64,000 nt of DNA from Kingella negevensis. Lineage in GTDB: Bacteria > Pseudomonadota > Gammaproteobacteria > Burkholderiales > Neisseriaceae. The position numbers were made by a program, and so were the translations under genes. The notes under the pieces are model-generated. The model was not told the origin of the DNA. It did no database searches and was given only the letters and a program-made list of their open reading frames with translations. Of the stretch, positions 25,111-33,793 are shown one piece after another (within the stretch, counting starts at the first letter, position 1; the number at the start of each line of letters is the position of its first letter). The stretch covers positions 1,302,001 to 1,366,000 of the forward strand of contig NZ_CP123448.1 of NCBI RefSeq assembly GCF_030177895.1, read 5' to 3'.

Positions 25111-27138
25111 TTACTCTGCCAATTCCGATTGTTCATGCGACATCAATTCTTGTCCCACGTCGCCCAGTAACGATAAATAACGCTCATACTGCTTCAAAAT
25201 ATCCGCAATCAGCTCATTTTGGCTCATATAGCCCACGTCATAGCCTTGTCGTCCGTCCGAAAAATACGTTATCGGTTCATACGTTACGGCATTTTGGAAA
25301 TTCGGCAAATGCTCGTCTGCCACCAAATTTTCTGCCACTTCTTTCGCCACAGAACGAATCCCATACACAAAATCGCGCATGGTTTCTTTATGAATGACCA
25401 ACTCCACCGCAGGCACTTCATCATCAAAATGCTTGACTACTTGCGCATGAAAACCATAATTTGAAATCAACTCATTCTGAAGTTGATACATCGCAGGCAA
25501 CGCCGTTCGTTTCAAAAACAGCAAAATATCTTTCTCTTCCGCCTGATTGAGCATATGCGCCAAACGCTCGCGCCATTTCTCGCCCGTCCACATGCTTGAA
25601 CTAGGCGTAAATTTCGCCGCAAAATATTTCTTGTCCGCCGATAAACCCATCAGCAAACTCACGCACATCAGCAACATCAACAGCGCAAAAGGCAACGCCG
25701 TAATCAACGTCATCGTTTGCAACGTCCCCAAACCGCCCGAACGCAGCAACGCAATCGCCACCACCGACATCAACACCGACCACATTACCGCCTGCCAACG
25801 TTTCGCCGCCAAACCCTTATCGCGTGAAGCAATATTATTCAGCACATAAATGCCCGAATCCGCCGACGTTACAAAAAACAGCGCAATGCTGATTAACGCC
25901 ATCACACTGGTCAAACCCGACCACGGCAAATAATGGAAAAATTGAAACAGCAATTTTTCAGGAGCAGAAGTCGCTGCTGATAACGCGCCATTTGCTGTGT
26001 GCGTGTCGAACCAAATCGCGCTGTTCCCAAATATGGTAAACCACAACAACGAAAACAAAGTCGGAATCACCAACACGCCAAACACAAATTCACGAATCGT
26101 CCGACCACGCGAAATCCGCGCAATAAACAAGCCCACAAATGGTGCCCAAGAACACCACCAAGCCCAATACACAATCGTCCACACATTAAACCATTTCACA
26201 TTTTGCGGCTCGTAAACATAGGTTTTAAAACTCAATGGAATCAACTGGCTCAAATACGTTCCGATGTTATCGCTCAACGCCGAGAGCAAATACAAAGTCG
26301 GCGCGGTACACAACACGAACACGAGCAAACTTAAAGCAATGCCCAAATTCGTTTCGCTCAAAATTTTCACGCCCTTGCCAACGCCCGAAATCGCCGACAA
26401 CGTCGCCATGCTCATCACAACAATAATCACGCCCACTTGCAGCGCAAAACTGTTTTCCGACACCCAGCCCAGTTGCACCAAACCCGACCCCAGTTGCGCC
26501 GAACCAAAACCCAATGTCGTGATAATCCCGAATAAAGTCGCGATTAACGCCACAATATCCACCACGTCGCCCATTTTGCCGTTGATTTTATCTTTCAACA
26601 GCGGATAAAAACACGAACGCAATGCCAACGGCAATTTATAGCGAAACGCAAAATACGCCAACACCAAGGCAATCGTGCCGTAAATCGCCCACGCATGAAT
26701 GCCCCAGTGAAACGCCGTATGCACAATCGCCTGCTGCGTTTTCACGTCCACGCTGCCTGAAACCACGCTTGAATTGAAATGCGACAAGGGTTCAGCCACG
26801 CCAAAAAACATCAGCCCCACGCCCATGCCTGCCGCAAACAACATCGCCAACCACGACACAAAACCAAATTCAGGCTCTTCCTCATCTGCCCCTAATTTGA
26901 TTTTGCCAAAGCTGCTGCCTGAAACAAATATTAAGAAAAACAAAAACAGCGAACAAGCAATAATATAAAACCAACTGAAATGTTCAAAAATGCCCAGTTT
27001 CGCGACATCTAAAATGGATTGAGTGGATTGCGGTGCAAACAACACGCTCGCCACCAGTAATAAAACAGCCACCAGCGTCGTGCTGATAACCAAGGGATTG
27101 AAATTGGAATGGTTATGCCAAAATCGGGATAAATTCAT
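25111..27138 (-). CDS. BCCT-family transporter (choline/glycine betaine/carnitine type)
   Basis: The protein has 675 residues and about 12 transmembrane segments, followed by a long cytoplasmic C-terminal region of about 160 residues as in BetT-like members. The family signature WTIVYWAWWCSWAPFVGLFI and the downstream ARISRGRTIREF are intact, as is GMGVGLMFFGVAEPLSHF near residue 110. The C-terminal tail in BetT homologues senses osmotic strength, and its presence favours an osmoprotectant carrier. It stands alone: no betA/betB genes are adjacent. Confidence 0.92.
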   Translation of the reverse strand: MNLSRFWHNHSNFNPLVISTTLVAVLLLVASVLFAPQSTQSILDVAKLGIFEHFSWFYIIACSLFLFFLIFVSGSSFGKIKLGADEEEPEFGFVSWLAMLFAAGMGVGLMFFGVAEPLSHFNSSVVSGSVDVKTQQAIVHTAFHWGIHAWAIYGTIALVLAYFAFRYKLPLALRSCFYPLLKDKINGKMGDVVDIVALIATLFGIITTLGFGSAQLGSGLVQLGWVSENSFALQVGVIIVVMSMATLSAISGVGKGVKILSETNLGIALSLLVFVLCTAPTLYLLSALSDNIGTYLSQLIPLSFKTYVYEPQNVKWFNVWTIVYWAWWCSWAPFVGLFIARISRGRTIREFVFGVLVIPTLFSLLWFTIFGNSAIWFDTHTANGALSAATSAPEKLLFQFFHYLPWSGLTSVMALISIALFFVTSADSGIYVLNNIASRDKGLAAKRWQAVMWSVLMSVVAIALLRSGGLGTLQTMTLITALPFALLMLLMCVSLLMGLSADKKYFAAKFTPSSSMWTGEKWRERLAHMLNQAEEKDILLFLKRTALPAMYQLQNELISNYGFHAQVVKHFDDEVPAVELVIHKETMRDFVYGIRSVAKEVAENLVADEHLPNFQNAVTYEPITYFSDGRQGYDVGYMSQNELIADILKQYERYLSLLGDVGQELMSHEQSELAE

Positions 27139-27428
27139 GGGAACGCCTCCGATTGAATTGAAGATTGAAAACAGATTTTCAGGCAGCCTGAAAGATAAAA
27201 ATTTGATGAAATATCAGATTTAAAAAAAACAGAAAAATATCGAAGAAATTTCTGATTTCAGGCAGCCTGAAAAATCAGCAAAAGATTGATAAGCACAAGG
27301 CTTGTTGTAATATATTGATTATTATAGCATAAAATAAAAATCCTCACAAATCCGCCTTTTTTGCAGCAACAACAAAGACTTTTAGGCTGCATTTTTACGT
27401 TAAAATCCCCCATTTTTCACGCCACACC

Positions 27429-28958
27429 ATGCACCGCCATTTCACCACCCTACTCATCGCCACAATCCCCATTGCCTTTCTCATCACGCTCGTTGCCGCG
27501 CCACTTTGGGCAATGCTCAACTACCAAGCCGCCGCCCCCCTGTGGGCAGAAATGCTGCACGACAGCTACTACACCCAAAAAATCCTGTGGACAACCCAAC
27601 AAGCCGCCTACACCGTGCTACTCACACTCACGCTCGGCATTCCCACCGCATACGCGTTGGCACGGCTGAAATTTTTCGGGCGCAAACTCATTTTGCGCTT
27701 ACTCATGCTGCCGTTCATCATGCCCACTTTAGTTGCAGGCATGGGCGTTTTAGCCCTGTTTGGCGAACACGGATTCTTGTGGCGCGGCTGGGCAGACACG
27801 GCTGCGCTGCTGTTATATGGCAACGTGTTTTTCAATTTGCCCGTGATGATTCGCACCGCCTATCAAGGCTTTCTCGCCGTGCCAGCCAACCGACTTGCCG
27901 CCGCGCAAACCTTGGGCGCAAACGCTTGGCAACGCTTTTGGCGCGTAGAAATGCCCGTTTTGCGGAACTGGTTAGCAGGCGGCGCGTGTTTGGTTTTCCT
28001 ATATTGCTTTTCAGGTTTTGGACTAGCGTTGCTGCTGGGCGGACAGCAGTACAGCACGATAGAAGTGGAAATTTATCAACTGATTGCGTATGAATTGAAC
28101 ATGGAAAGCGCGGCGGTTTTGGTGTGGCTTGTGTTGGGGATTACAGCGATTGCTGGCGCGTTATATGCGTGGATTAGCCGCCAAACCGATGCCGCCGAAA
28201 TCCGTTTCAGGCTGCCTGAAAAACCGAAAACGCTGCCTGAAAAATTGTTGTTGCTGTTTGCGTTGGCGGTTTTACTGCTGTGTTGCGCCTTGCCCCTGTT
28301 CGCCGTGGTTTTTCAGGCTGCAAAGGCTGGGGACGCGTGGCGCGTGTTGTGGGACGAAGAGACGTTGGCGGCTTTGTGGAACACATTGCGGTTTTCAGGC
28401 TGTGCGGTGGCATTGGCGGCAGTTTTAGGCTTGCTGCACGCGGCTTTAGCACGGCGTTTGGGCGTGATGCGTTCACTCACGTTTTTGTCATTTATGGTGT
28501 CGCCTGTGTGCTTGAGTTTTGGCGTGTTGCTGCTGTATCCCGAATGGGCGGCGACTTTGCCGATGTTGATTGCGTTGTACGCGTTGCTGGCGTATCCGTT
28601 TGTTACCAAAGATATTTTGGCAGCTTGGGACGCGCTGCCTGAAAATTACACAAAAGCGGCGCGTGTGTTTGGCGCAACGCCGTTTCAGGCTGCATGTTCG
28701 GTTACATTGCCTTTGCTGCTGCCTGCGTTGCGGCGCGGTTTAACATTGGCGGCGGCAACGTGTATCGGCGAATTTGCGGCATCGTTATTCTTGTCGCGCC
28801 CCGAATGGACAACGCTGACGACGTTGATTTATCGTTATTTGGGCAAAGTCGGCACAGAAAACCATGATAGAGCGATGGTGCTGACTTTGGTGTTGATGGT
28901 GCTGTCTTGCGCGGCGTTTTTGGCGTTGGATACGAAAGAAAAGCAGCCTGAACGGTAG
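27429..28958 (+). CDS. ABC transporter permease, fused two-domain (ThiP/FbpB type)
   Basis: The protein has 509 residues. Two binding-protein-dependent permease domains are fused (about residues 40-255 and 290-500). Each has an EAA-like loop: LAAAQTLGANAWQRFWRVEM and YTKAARVFGATPFQAACSVT. About 12 hydrophobic segments are seen. Such permeases import thiamine, ferric iron or similar solutes together with a periplasmic binding protein and an ATPase. Neither gene is adjacent; the ATPase at 12276 is of the matching class. A DUS-encoded stretch (RLPEKPKTLPEK) lies in the linker between the halves. The 290-nt upstream gap holds DUS copies and an AT-rich tract. Confidence 0.87.
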   Translation: MHRHFTTLLIATIPIAFLITLVAAPLWAMLNYQAAAPLWAEMLHDSYYTQKILWTTQQAAYTVLLTLTLGIPTAYALARLKFFGRKLILRLLMLPFIMPTLVAGMGVLALFGEHGFLWRGWADTAALLLYGNVFFNLPVMIRTAYQGFLAVPANRLAAAQTLGANAWQRFWRVEMPVLRNWLAGGACLVFLYCFSGFGLALLLGGQQYSTIEVEIYQLIAYELNMESAAVLVWLVLGITAIAGALYAWISRQTDAAEIRFRLPEKPKTLPEKLLLLFALAVLLLCCALPLFAVVFQAAKAGDAWRVLWDEETLAALWNTLRFSGCAVALAAVLGLLHAALARRLGVMRSLTFLSFMVSPVCLSFGVLLLYPEWAATLPMLIALYALLAYPFVTKDILAAWDALPENYTKAARVFGATPFQAACSVTLPLLLPALRRGLTLAAATCIGEFAASLFLSRPEWTTLTTLIYRYLGKVGTENHDRAMVLTLVLMVLSCAAFLALDTKEKQPER

Positions 28959-29013
28959 GTTTCAGGCTGCAAATGATTTATTTTTGGTTGTATCAACCTT
29001 TTCAGGCTGCGAT

Positions 29014-29132
29014 TATAATAGCAACCTTGCTGTTTCGGCAGCAAACTAGTGGCAGGGGAACACAAAATCCCTGCGGCAACAGGGTTTTTTGTGTAGCACC
29101 TGCTGTGTGATAAACACTTACAGGAGCAAGCT
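29014..29132 (+). promoter_or_regulatory. Structured leader with attenuator-like hairpins upstream of a small ORF
   Basis: A TATAAT at 29014-29019 is followed by a hairpin TTGCTG...CAGCAA (29027-29044). CAGGG at 29053-29057 can pair with CCCTG at 29069-29073. The same CCCTG can instead pair with CAGGG at 29080-29084, forming a terminator with outer stem ACACAAAA / TTTTGTGT (29060-29094) and a T run. Beyond it, CCTG (29099) pairs with CAGG (29121) around GTGT/ACAC, covering the AGGAG ribosome-binding site. The mutually exclusive stems are read directly from the sequence; a regulatory role is inference. Confidence 0.5.
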
Positions 29133-29342
29133 ATGCGAATGTTAATCCTCAAGCGCAAAGGTACATTGCTGGTTTCAGTCAAAATTGACCTAAGAATTAT
29201 CTTAGCGTTAATTATGCTGTTCAGTCAAAAAGCACATATAAAAACGCAGCCTGAAAAACATTTTTCAGGCTGCGTTTCTTATTTCAATCAATCAAATTGG
29301 TCTTCAATTTTGTCTTTCAAGCGTTCCCAAAAGCTTTTCTGA
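29133..29342 (+). CDS. Hypothetical small hydrophobic protein (69 residues at most)
   Basis: The ATG is preceded by CAGGAGCAAGCT, an excellent ribosome-binding site. Residues 1-35 include a basic start ([10 protein letters not shown]) and a hydrophobic segment ([11 protein letters not shown]) of the kind seen in small membrane peptides. After about residue 40 the frame passes through the dnaJ terminator and antisense into dnaJ, so the functional part, if any, is short and the C-terminus is questionable. I do not recognise a family. A type I toxin or a leader peptide are both possible; it may also be a decayed remnant. Confidence 0.35.
   Translation: MRMLILKRKGTLLVSVKIDLRIILALIMLFSQKAHIKTQPEKHFSGCVSYFNQSNWSSILSFKRSQKLF
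29241..29278 (-). terminator. Inverted-DUS terminator of dnaJ
   Basis: AAAACGCAGCCTGAAAAAC pairs with TTTTTCAGGCTGCGTTT just beyond the dnaJ stop. Confidence 0.75.
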
Positions 29343-30460
29343 CGCGGCGTTTGACTGCGGTCTAAGCCTGTGGCAATGCTTTCAAATTCTTCAAGCAATT
29401 CTTTTTGACGGTCGGTTAAGTTGATTGGGGTTTCCACAACAATGTGGCAATACAAGTCGCCAACCAAGCTGCTGCGAACAGATTTCACGCCTTTGCCTTT
29501 TACGCGCATACGTTTGCCTGCTTGTGTGCCTGCTGGAATAGTGAGTTTCACTTTGCCGTCTAGCGTTGGCACTTCTACTTCACCGCCCAATGCTGCGGTG
29601 GCGAAACTGATTGGCAGTTCGCAATGCAAATCAGTTGGCACATCTGGGTCGCGCTGGAAGATTTTGTGTTCTTTCACGGTAACGTGAATATACAAATCGC
29701 CACTTGGTGCGCCATTTGTGCCTGGTTCACCCTCGCCTGTTAAACGGATGCGTTGTCCGTCATCAATCCCTGCTGGAATGTTCACTTCTACGGTTTTGCT
29801 GGTTTTCACGCGACCTTCGCCGTGGCATTTCACGCATGGGTCTTTGATTTCTTTGCCTGAACCGCCGCAAGTTGGGCAGGTTTGTTGAATCGTGAAAATG
29901 GCTTGGCGTACGTGAACCGTACCTGAGCCATGGCATGTGTGGCAAGTGCTGGCTTTTGTGCCTGGTTTGGCGCCTGAGCCGTGACAAATGTCGCATTCTT
30001 CATACGTTGGCACGGTGATTTGACGTTTTACGCCTGCTGCGGCTTCTTCTAATGTGATTTCTACTCGGTAGTTGATGTCTTCGCCTTGATAGCTTTGCTG
30101 ACGTGCGCCACCTGCACCTGCGCCACCAAACATTTGGCTAAAGATGTCGCCAAAATCAAAACCTTGCGCGCCGCCGAAACCGCCGCCAAAGCCTCCAAAA
30201 CCACCTGCGCCACCTGCTCCGCTAAAGCCGCCTTGTTCAAAGGCTGCGTGTCCGTATTGGTCGTATGCGGCTTTTTTCTGTGGGTCGGAAAGGGTGTCGT
30301 ATGCTTTTTGGACTTCTTTGAATTTGTCTTCTGCTTCTTTGTTGTCTGGATTGCGGTCTGGGTGGTATTTCATCGCCAGTTTGCGATAGGCTTTTTTAAT
30401 TTCGTCGTCGCTGGCGGAACGTGCTACGCCGAGTGTTTCGTAAAAATCTTTATTGCTCAT
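29288..30460 (-). CDS. dnaJ: Chaperone protein DnaJ
   Basis: The protein has 390 residues, a full type I J-protein that recruits and stimulates DnaK in the cytoplasm. The J domain (residues 1-70) has the HPD motif in [12 protein letters not shown] Gly/Phe-rich stretch (about 75-130, for example [18 protein letters not shown]) follows, then four zinc-binding CXXCXGXG repeats ([32 protein letters not shown]) and the C-terminal substrate-binding domain. The GF region is longer than in E. coli. dnaK is not in the window. Confidence 0.97.
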   Translation of the reverse strand: MSNKDFYETLGVARSASDDEIKKAYRKLAMKYHPDRNPDNKEAEDKFKEVQKAYDTLSDPQKKAAYDQYGHAAFEQGGFSGAGGAGGFGGFGGGFGGAQGFDFGDIFSQMFGGAGAGGARQQSYQGEDINYRVEITLEEAAAGVKRQITVPTYEECDICHGSGAKPGTKASTCHTCHGSGTVHVRQAIFTIQQTCPTCGGSGKEIKDPCVKCHGEGRVKTSKTVEVNIPAGIDDGQRIRLTGEGEPGTNGAPSGDLYIHVTVKEHKIFQRDPDVPTDLHCELPISFATAALGGEVEVPTLDGKVKLTIPAGTQAGKRMRVKGKGVKSVRSSLVGDLYCHIVVETPINLTDRQKELLEEFESIATGLDRSQTPRQKSFWERLKDKIEDQFD

Positions 30461-30507
30461 AACTGTTTATTTATTTGTGGGTAATTTTGAATGGGAACGT
30501 ATATGGT

Positions 30508-30543
30508 GGCAGCCTGAAAAAATTCAAGGTTTTTTCAGGCTGC
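30508..30543. terminator. Inverted-DUS terminator
   Basis: GGCAGCCTGAAAAAATT pairs with TTTTTTCAGGCTGC, a few bases past the sulfatase-like gene's stop at 30553 (minus strand). Confidence 0.65.
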
Positions 30544-30552
30544 GTGTTGTTA

Positions 30553-31971
30553 TCAATCTTTAATTTTAAAATGTAACCAGCTTACGCCTGAATTGAGTAA
30601 TGGACGGAAGTCTTCATCATCTACAATAGGAGGCATATGGTCGCCCACAATCATCACTTCCACGCCTTTCATTTCAGGCTGCTTGATTAAATCAGCAATA
30701 CCATCCATGGTTTGCGCTTCTAATTGCATATTGTGGCACAACTGTCCATTAGGATTCATGCCGAATCGTGTACAGTCTACACGTTGTTTGTTCACAATAT
30801 CTTCTTCTTCATAAGGTGCGTGAGCGGTGAGTGTGAGCCAATAGAAAAACAGCTTATCATTTTGATGTTGCTGGAATTGTTTGGGAATCACGTGTTGTGT
30901 CAATTCTGTATCACAAATGCCTTTAAATGCAGCACAGCGTTTTAATTCTAAGCCAAGTAATTGTTCTGCAAATATAGTTTGCTGGAAATCTGCTTTGGGA
31001 TACCAAGCATATCGGTCATACAATCGTCCGCTTGAGCCATGCATGGCAATCGTCTTATAACCTGATTGCGTCAATTTATGCGGCAAGCAGCCTGAAAATG
31101 ATCGGCTATCTAACTGACCTAAACCAAAGCCATATCGCACGTCCATGCCACATAATTCGCGTAATTCCCCTTGAACAGTCGCACCCAAAGCATAATTTTT
31201 ACCCATTTCTACAAAATCTAATTTATCGGTTTGCGCTGTAATATTTTTAAACAACTCTTGCTGCAATTCAGGCTGCTTTGGTGCGCCCAAACTCTCCACT
31301 ACAACAAACAATATTTTTGAAGCATACGGCGTTTTTAAATGGCGAGAAGCACCTTGTTCATCTGCTTTCAATGGTACAAGTTGCGCTTTTTGCGTACTTG
31401 CTGCCACAAAAGCACTATTCGTTAATTCATAATATAACCATGCTTGGCTATTGGTGTAATAATAATTTGTGCGAGCTAAAACACCATGTTGGTCACGATA
31501 TTTAAAATCGCGAACAACCGAACCCACTAATATCATCACAATAGAAACAGCGCACAAATAAAAATAATTTTGCTGACGAAACACCTTTTGCAAAATCAAT
31601 GGCAAACCAAATGTCAATATTGTCCCAAGCCCCATCGCAATTAAATACATTTTTGGAGCAACCCAAATAAACGGCATAAAATAGCGAATCGCTGATAAAT
31701 CCATAAACGGAAAAATTTGGATAACCAACATCAAAATATCAAATAAGCAAGACAAGATAAACAGCAAAAAACCAACCGCTTTAAGCCCTTTATTTCGTGC
31801 AAACAAAAAAGCAATCGCAACAAAATAATCCAAATTTACCAATGGGCGAGCCAAATTCAAATATCCTGCCAATGACAAGAAGATCGCATTAGGAATAACA
31901 AATAAAGCAATTAAATTAATCGTTTCACGTCTATCAATATGCGGTAATTTATAATCCTTACTTAAAGACAT
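30553..31971 (-). CDS. Membrane-anchored sulfatase/phosphotransferase-fold enzyme
   Basis: The protein has 472 residues from the ATG at 31971 (GGAATA upstream); a longer frame through a DUS hairpin is rejected. Residues 20-190 hold about five transmembrane helices. The periplasmic domain belongs to the alkaline phosphatase/sulfatase fold: ILFVVVESLGAPKQPELQQE, a likely nucleophile threonine in YALGATVQGELRELCGM, FFYWLTLTAHAPYEEED and EVMIVGDHMPPIVDDEDF. Relatives transfer phosphoethanolamine or phosphoglycerol to surface glycans. The exact donor and acceptor are not predictable. Its GC content looks low compared with its neighbours, hinting at transfer. Confidence 0.75.
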   Translation of the reverse strand: MSLSKDYKLPHIDRRETINLIALFVIPNAIFLSLAGYLNLARPLVNLDYFVAIAFLFARNKGLKAVGFLLFILSCLFDILMLVIQIFPFMDLSAIRYFMPFIWVAPKMYLIAMGLGTILTFGLPLILQKVFRQQNYFYLCAVSIVMILVGSVVRDFKYRDQHGVLARTNYYYTNSQAWLYYELTNSAFVAASTQKAQLVPLKADEQGASRHLKTPYASKILFVVVESLGAPKQPELQQELFKNITAQTDKLDFVEMGKNYALGATVQGELRELCGMDVRYGFGLGQLDSRSFSGCLPHKLTQSGYKTIAMHGSSGRLYDRYAWYPKADFQQTIFAEQLLGLELKRCAAFKGICDTELTQHVIPKQFQQHQNDKLFFYWLTLTAHAPYEEEDIVNKQRVDCTRFGMNPNGQLCHNMQLEAQTMDGIADLIKQPEMKGVEVMIVGDHMPPIVDDEDFRPLLNSGVSWLHFKIKD

Positions 31972-32016
31972 ATTTATTCCAACAAAAAAATAATCATTAT
32001 AAAACGAACAGATACA

Positions 32017-32054
32017 AAACGCAGCCTGAAAACCATTTTCAGGCTGCATTTTTC
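32017..32054. terminator. Inverted-DUS hairpin in the 5' region of the sulfatase-like gene
   Basis: AAAACGCAGCCTGAAAA pairs with TTTTCAGGCTGCATTTTT. It lies between divergent genes, so as a terminator it would end transcripts coming from outside. Confidence 0.5.
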
Positions 32055-32140
32055 GTCTATTCAGCAGCCCTAATGCAACTAAACAAACTTTCATATAAAA
32101 TTTAGTCATTCACAAATAACCCAACTAAGGCAGCCTGAAA

Positions 32141-32554
32141 ATGTATCTTTGGCTCAAATTTGCCCACATATTCTTCATCATTTCATGGTTCGCAGGACTA
32201 TTCTACCTACCCCGAATCTACGTCAATCTCGCCATGACCGACCAAGCAGATGAATACAACCGCCTGCTACTCATGGCAACCAAACTCTACAAATTCATGA
32301 CCCCGTGGGGCATTGGCGCACTCATCTGCGGCATACTCATGCCCCTCACACAAATCGGTTTCCCCGCATGGGTACACGGCAAAATCTTCGCAGGATTGCT
32401 GCTGCTCGGCTACCAGCTATGGTGTCGCAAAATCCTGCAAGACTTCACCAACCACACCAACACCAAAAGCCACAAATGGTATCGCGTCTTCAACGAACTA
32501 CCCGTATTCGCCTTATTATTTGCCCTATATCTCGTTATTTTTAAACCTTTTTAA
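32141..32554 (+). CDS. HemJ/CopD-like four-helix membrane protein
   Basis: The protein has 137 residues with four hydrophobic segments. The opening MYLWLKFAHIFFIISWFAGL and LFYLPRIYVNLAM match the UPF0093/HemJ group, in which the conserved His (residue 9) and Tyr/Pro/Arg block belong to a heme-binding protoporphyrinogen oxidase. CopD-like annotation is the alternative. The ATG directly follows a DUS (AAGGCAGCCTGAAAATG), with AAGG at the position of a ribosome-binding site. The CYTH gene follows 14 nt later. Confidence 0.75.
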   Translation: MYLWLKFAHIFFIISWFAGLFYLPRIYVNLAMTDQADEYNRLLLMATKLYKFMTPWGIGALICGILMPLTQIGFPAWVHGKIFAGLLLLGYQLWCRKILQDFTNHTNTKSHKWYRVFNELPVFALLFALYLVIFKPF

Positions 32555-32568
32555 GGCAGCCTGAAACC

Positions 32569-33042
32569 ATGTCCAACATCGAAATAGAACGTCGCTTTCT
32601 CATCAAAAACGACATCTGGCGACAACACGCCAGCGCACCCAAAAGCCTACAACAAGGCTACATCAACGTAGAAAAAGAGCGCACCATCCGCGTCCGCATT
32701 ATCGGCGAGCAAGCATGGCTCACCATCAAAGGCTACATTTCAGACGTGAGCCGCAGCGAATTTGAATACCCCATTCCCCTCACAGACGCACAAACCATGC
32801 TTGCCACACTCTGTCCGTTCAAAGTACAAAAAGATCGCTATCTCGTGCAACACAACGGTTTCACATTTGAAATAGACGAATTTTTTGGCGACAACGCCCC
32901 CTTGATTTTGGCAGAACTCGAACTATCCAGCGAAGAAACCCAATACCCCACACCCGATTGGCTAGGCGAAGAAATCACATCAGACGGACGCTTCACAAAC
33001 GCCTATTTAAGCAAACATCCATATAGCACATGGCAGCAATAA
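32569..33042 (+). CDS. CYTH-domain protein (putative inorganic triphosphatase)
   Basis: The protein has 157 residues. The N-terminal MSNIEIERRFLIKND carries the ExE part of the ExExK motif of the CYTH (triphosphate tunnel metalloenzyme) superfamily, with arginine in the last position. Further tunnel residues are RTIRVRI, WLTIKG, EFEYPI and ILAELELSSEE. Members hydrolyse tripolyphosphate or related compounds with a divalent cation. As in the gene upstream, a DUS sits directly at the start codon. Probably co-transcribed with the HemJ-like gene. Confidence 0.88.
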   Translation: MSNIEIERRFLIKNDIWRQHASAPKSLQQGYINVEKERTIRVRIIGEQAWLTIKGYISDVSRSEFEYPIPLTDAQTMLATLCPFKVQKDRYLVQHNGFTFEIDEFFGDNAPLILAELELSSEETQYPTPDWLGEEITSDGRFTNAYLSKHPYSTWQQ

Positions 33043-33048
33043 AAATCT

Positions 33049-33077
33049 TTGCATAACAACAACAAACCTTGTATAAT
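33049..33077 (+). promoter_or_regulatory. Sigma70 promoter of rpmB-rpmG
   Basis: TTGCAT (33049-33054) and TATAAT (33072-33077) are separated by exactly 17 nt. The leader to rpmB would be about 160 nt, room for control of ribosomal protein synthesis, although no defined fold was recognised. Confidence 0.75.
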
Positions 33078-33244
33078 CGCTCGTTTTTACAGACAAAACT
33101 TGTTTGCTTCAAGCCACATTTCAACGGGACAATCCACATTGAAATGCAGCTAAATCACTGTAAAGATTGCCCAATTTGCGTGATTTATGATATAAAACAC
33201 GTTTTCAATTTTCACTAATTTTTAATTAAGTTTGGAGACCAATC

Positions 33245-33481
33245 ATGGCTAAAGTTTGCAAAGTAACTGGCAAACGTCCAATGTCTGGCAACAACGTATC
33301 ACATGCCAACAACAAAACCAAACGTCGCTTTTTGCCTAACTTGCAATCACGTCGTTTTTGGGTAGAGAGCGAAAACCGTTGGGTTCGCATCCGTGTAACT
33401 AACGCAGCATTGCGCACAATCGACAAAAACGGCATCGACGCTGTTTTGGCTGACTTGCGTGCTCGCGGCGAAGCTATCTAA
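33245..33481 (+). CDS. rpmB: 50S ribosomal protein L28
   Basis: The protein has 78 residues and starts [20 protein letters not shown], the classical L28 N-terminus, followed by [24 protein letters not shown] lies 8 nt upstream of the ATG. The pair rpmB-rpmG is the usual bacterial operon; rpmG starts 18 nt after the stop. Confidence 0.98.
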   Translation: MAKVCKVTGKRPMSGNNVSHANNKTKRRFLPNLQSRRFWVESENRWVRIRVTNAALRTIDKNGIDAVLADLRARGEAI

Positions 33482-33499
33482 TAATAAAGGATTTGAATC

Positions 33500-33655
33500 A
33501 TGCGCGATAAAATCAAATTAGAATCATCTGCTGGTACTGGTCACTTCTACACCACTACTAAAAATAAACGTACAATGCCTGGCAAAATGGAACTCAAAAA
33601 ATTTGACCCAGTTGCTCGCAAACACGTTATCTATAAAGAAACAAAATTGAAATAA
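33500..33655 (+). CDS. rpmG: 50S ribosomal protein L33
   Basis: The protein has 51 residues: [20 protein letters not shown], then [20 protein letters not shown], ending VIYKETKLK. Length and sequence are typical of the zinc-free (C-minus) L33, since the CXXC pairs of the zinc form are absent. AAAGGA lies 8 nt before the ATG. Confidence 0.98.
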   Translation: MRDKIKLESSAGTGHFYTTTKNKRTMPGKMELKKFDPVARKHVIYKETKLK

Positions 33656-33667
33656 TTTCAATCTATC

Positions 33668-33698
33668 AAACCTCTGTATTTAATACAGAGGTTTTTTA
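33668..33698 (+). terminator. Rho-independent terminator of rpmB-rpmG
   Basis: AACCTCTGTAT pairs with ATACAGAGGTT around TTA, followed by TTTTTA. Confidence 0.92.
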
Positions 33699-33793
33699 TT
33701 TTCAGGCAGCCTGAAAGTTTAAATATAACCACTCCCCTATTATTCAATGATAGAATACGCCCTATTTTATTTTTATTTCCCAAACAAACCGTT

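Noticed and set aside
27139..27428. Fur or TPP-riboswitch control of the ThiP/FbpB-type permease
   Set aside because: The AT-rich stretch near 27310-27340 only weakly resembles a Fur box, and no TPP riboswitch core was found; the evidence does not support a call.
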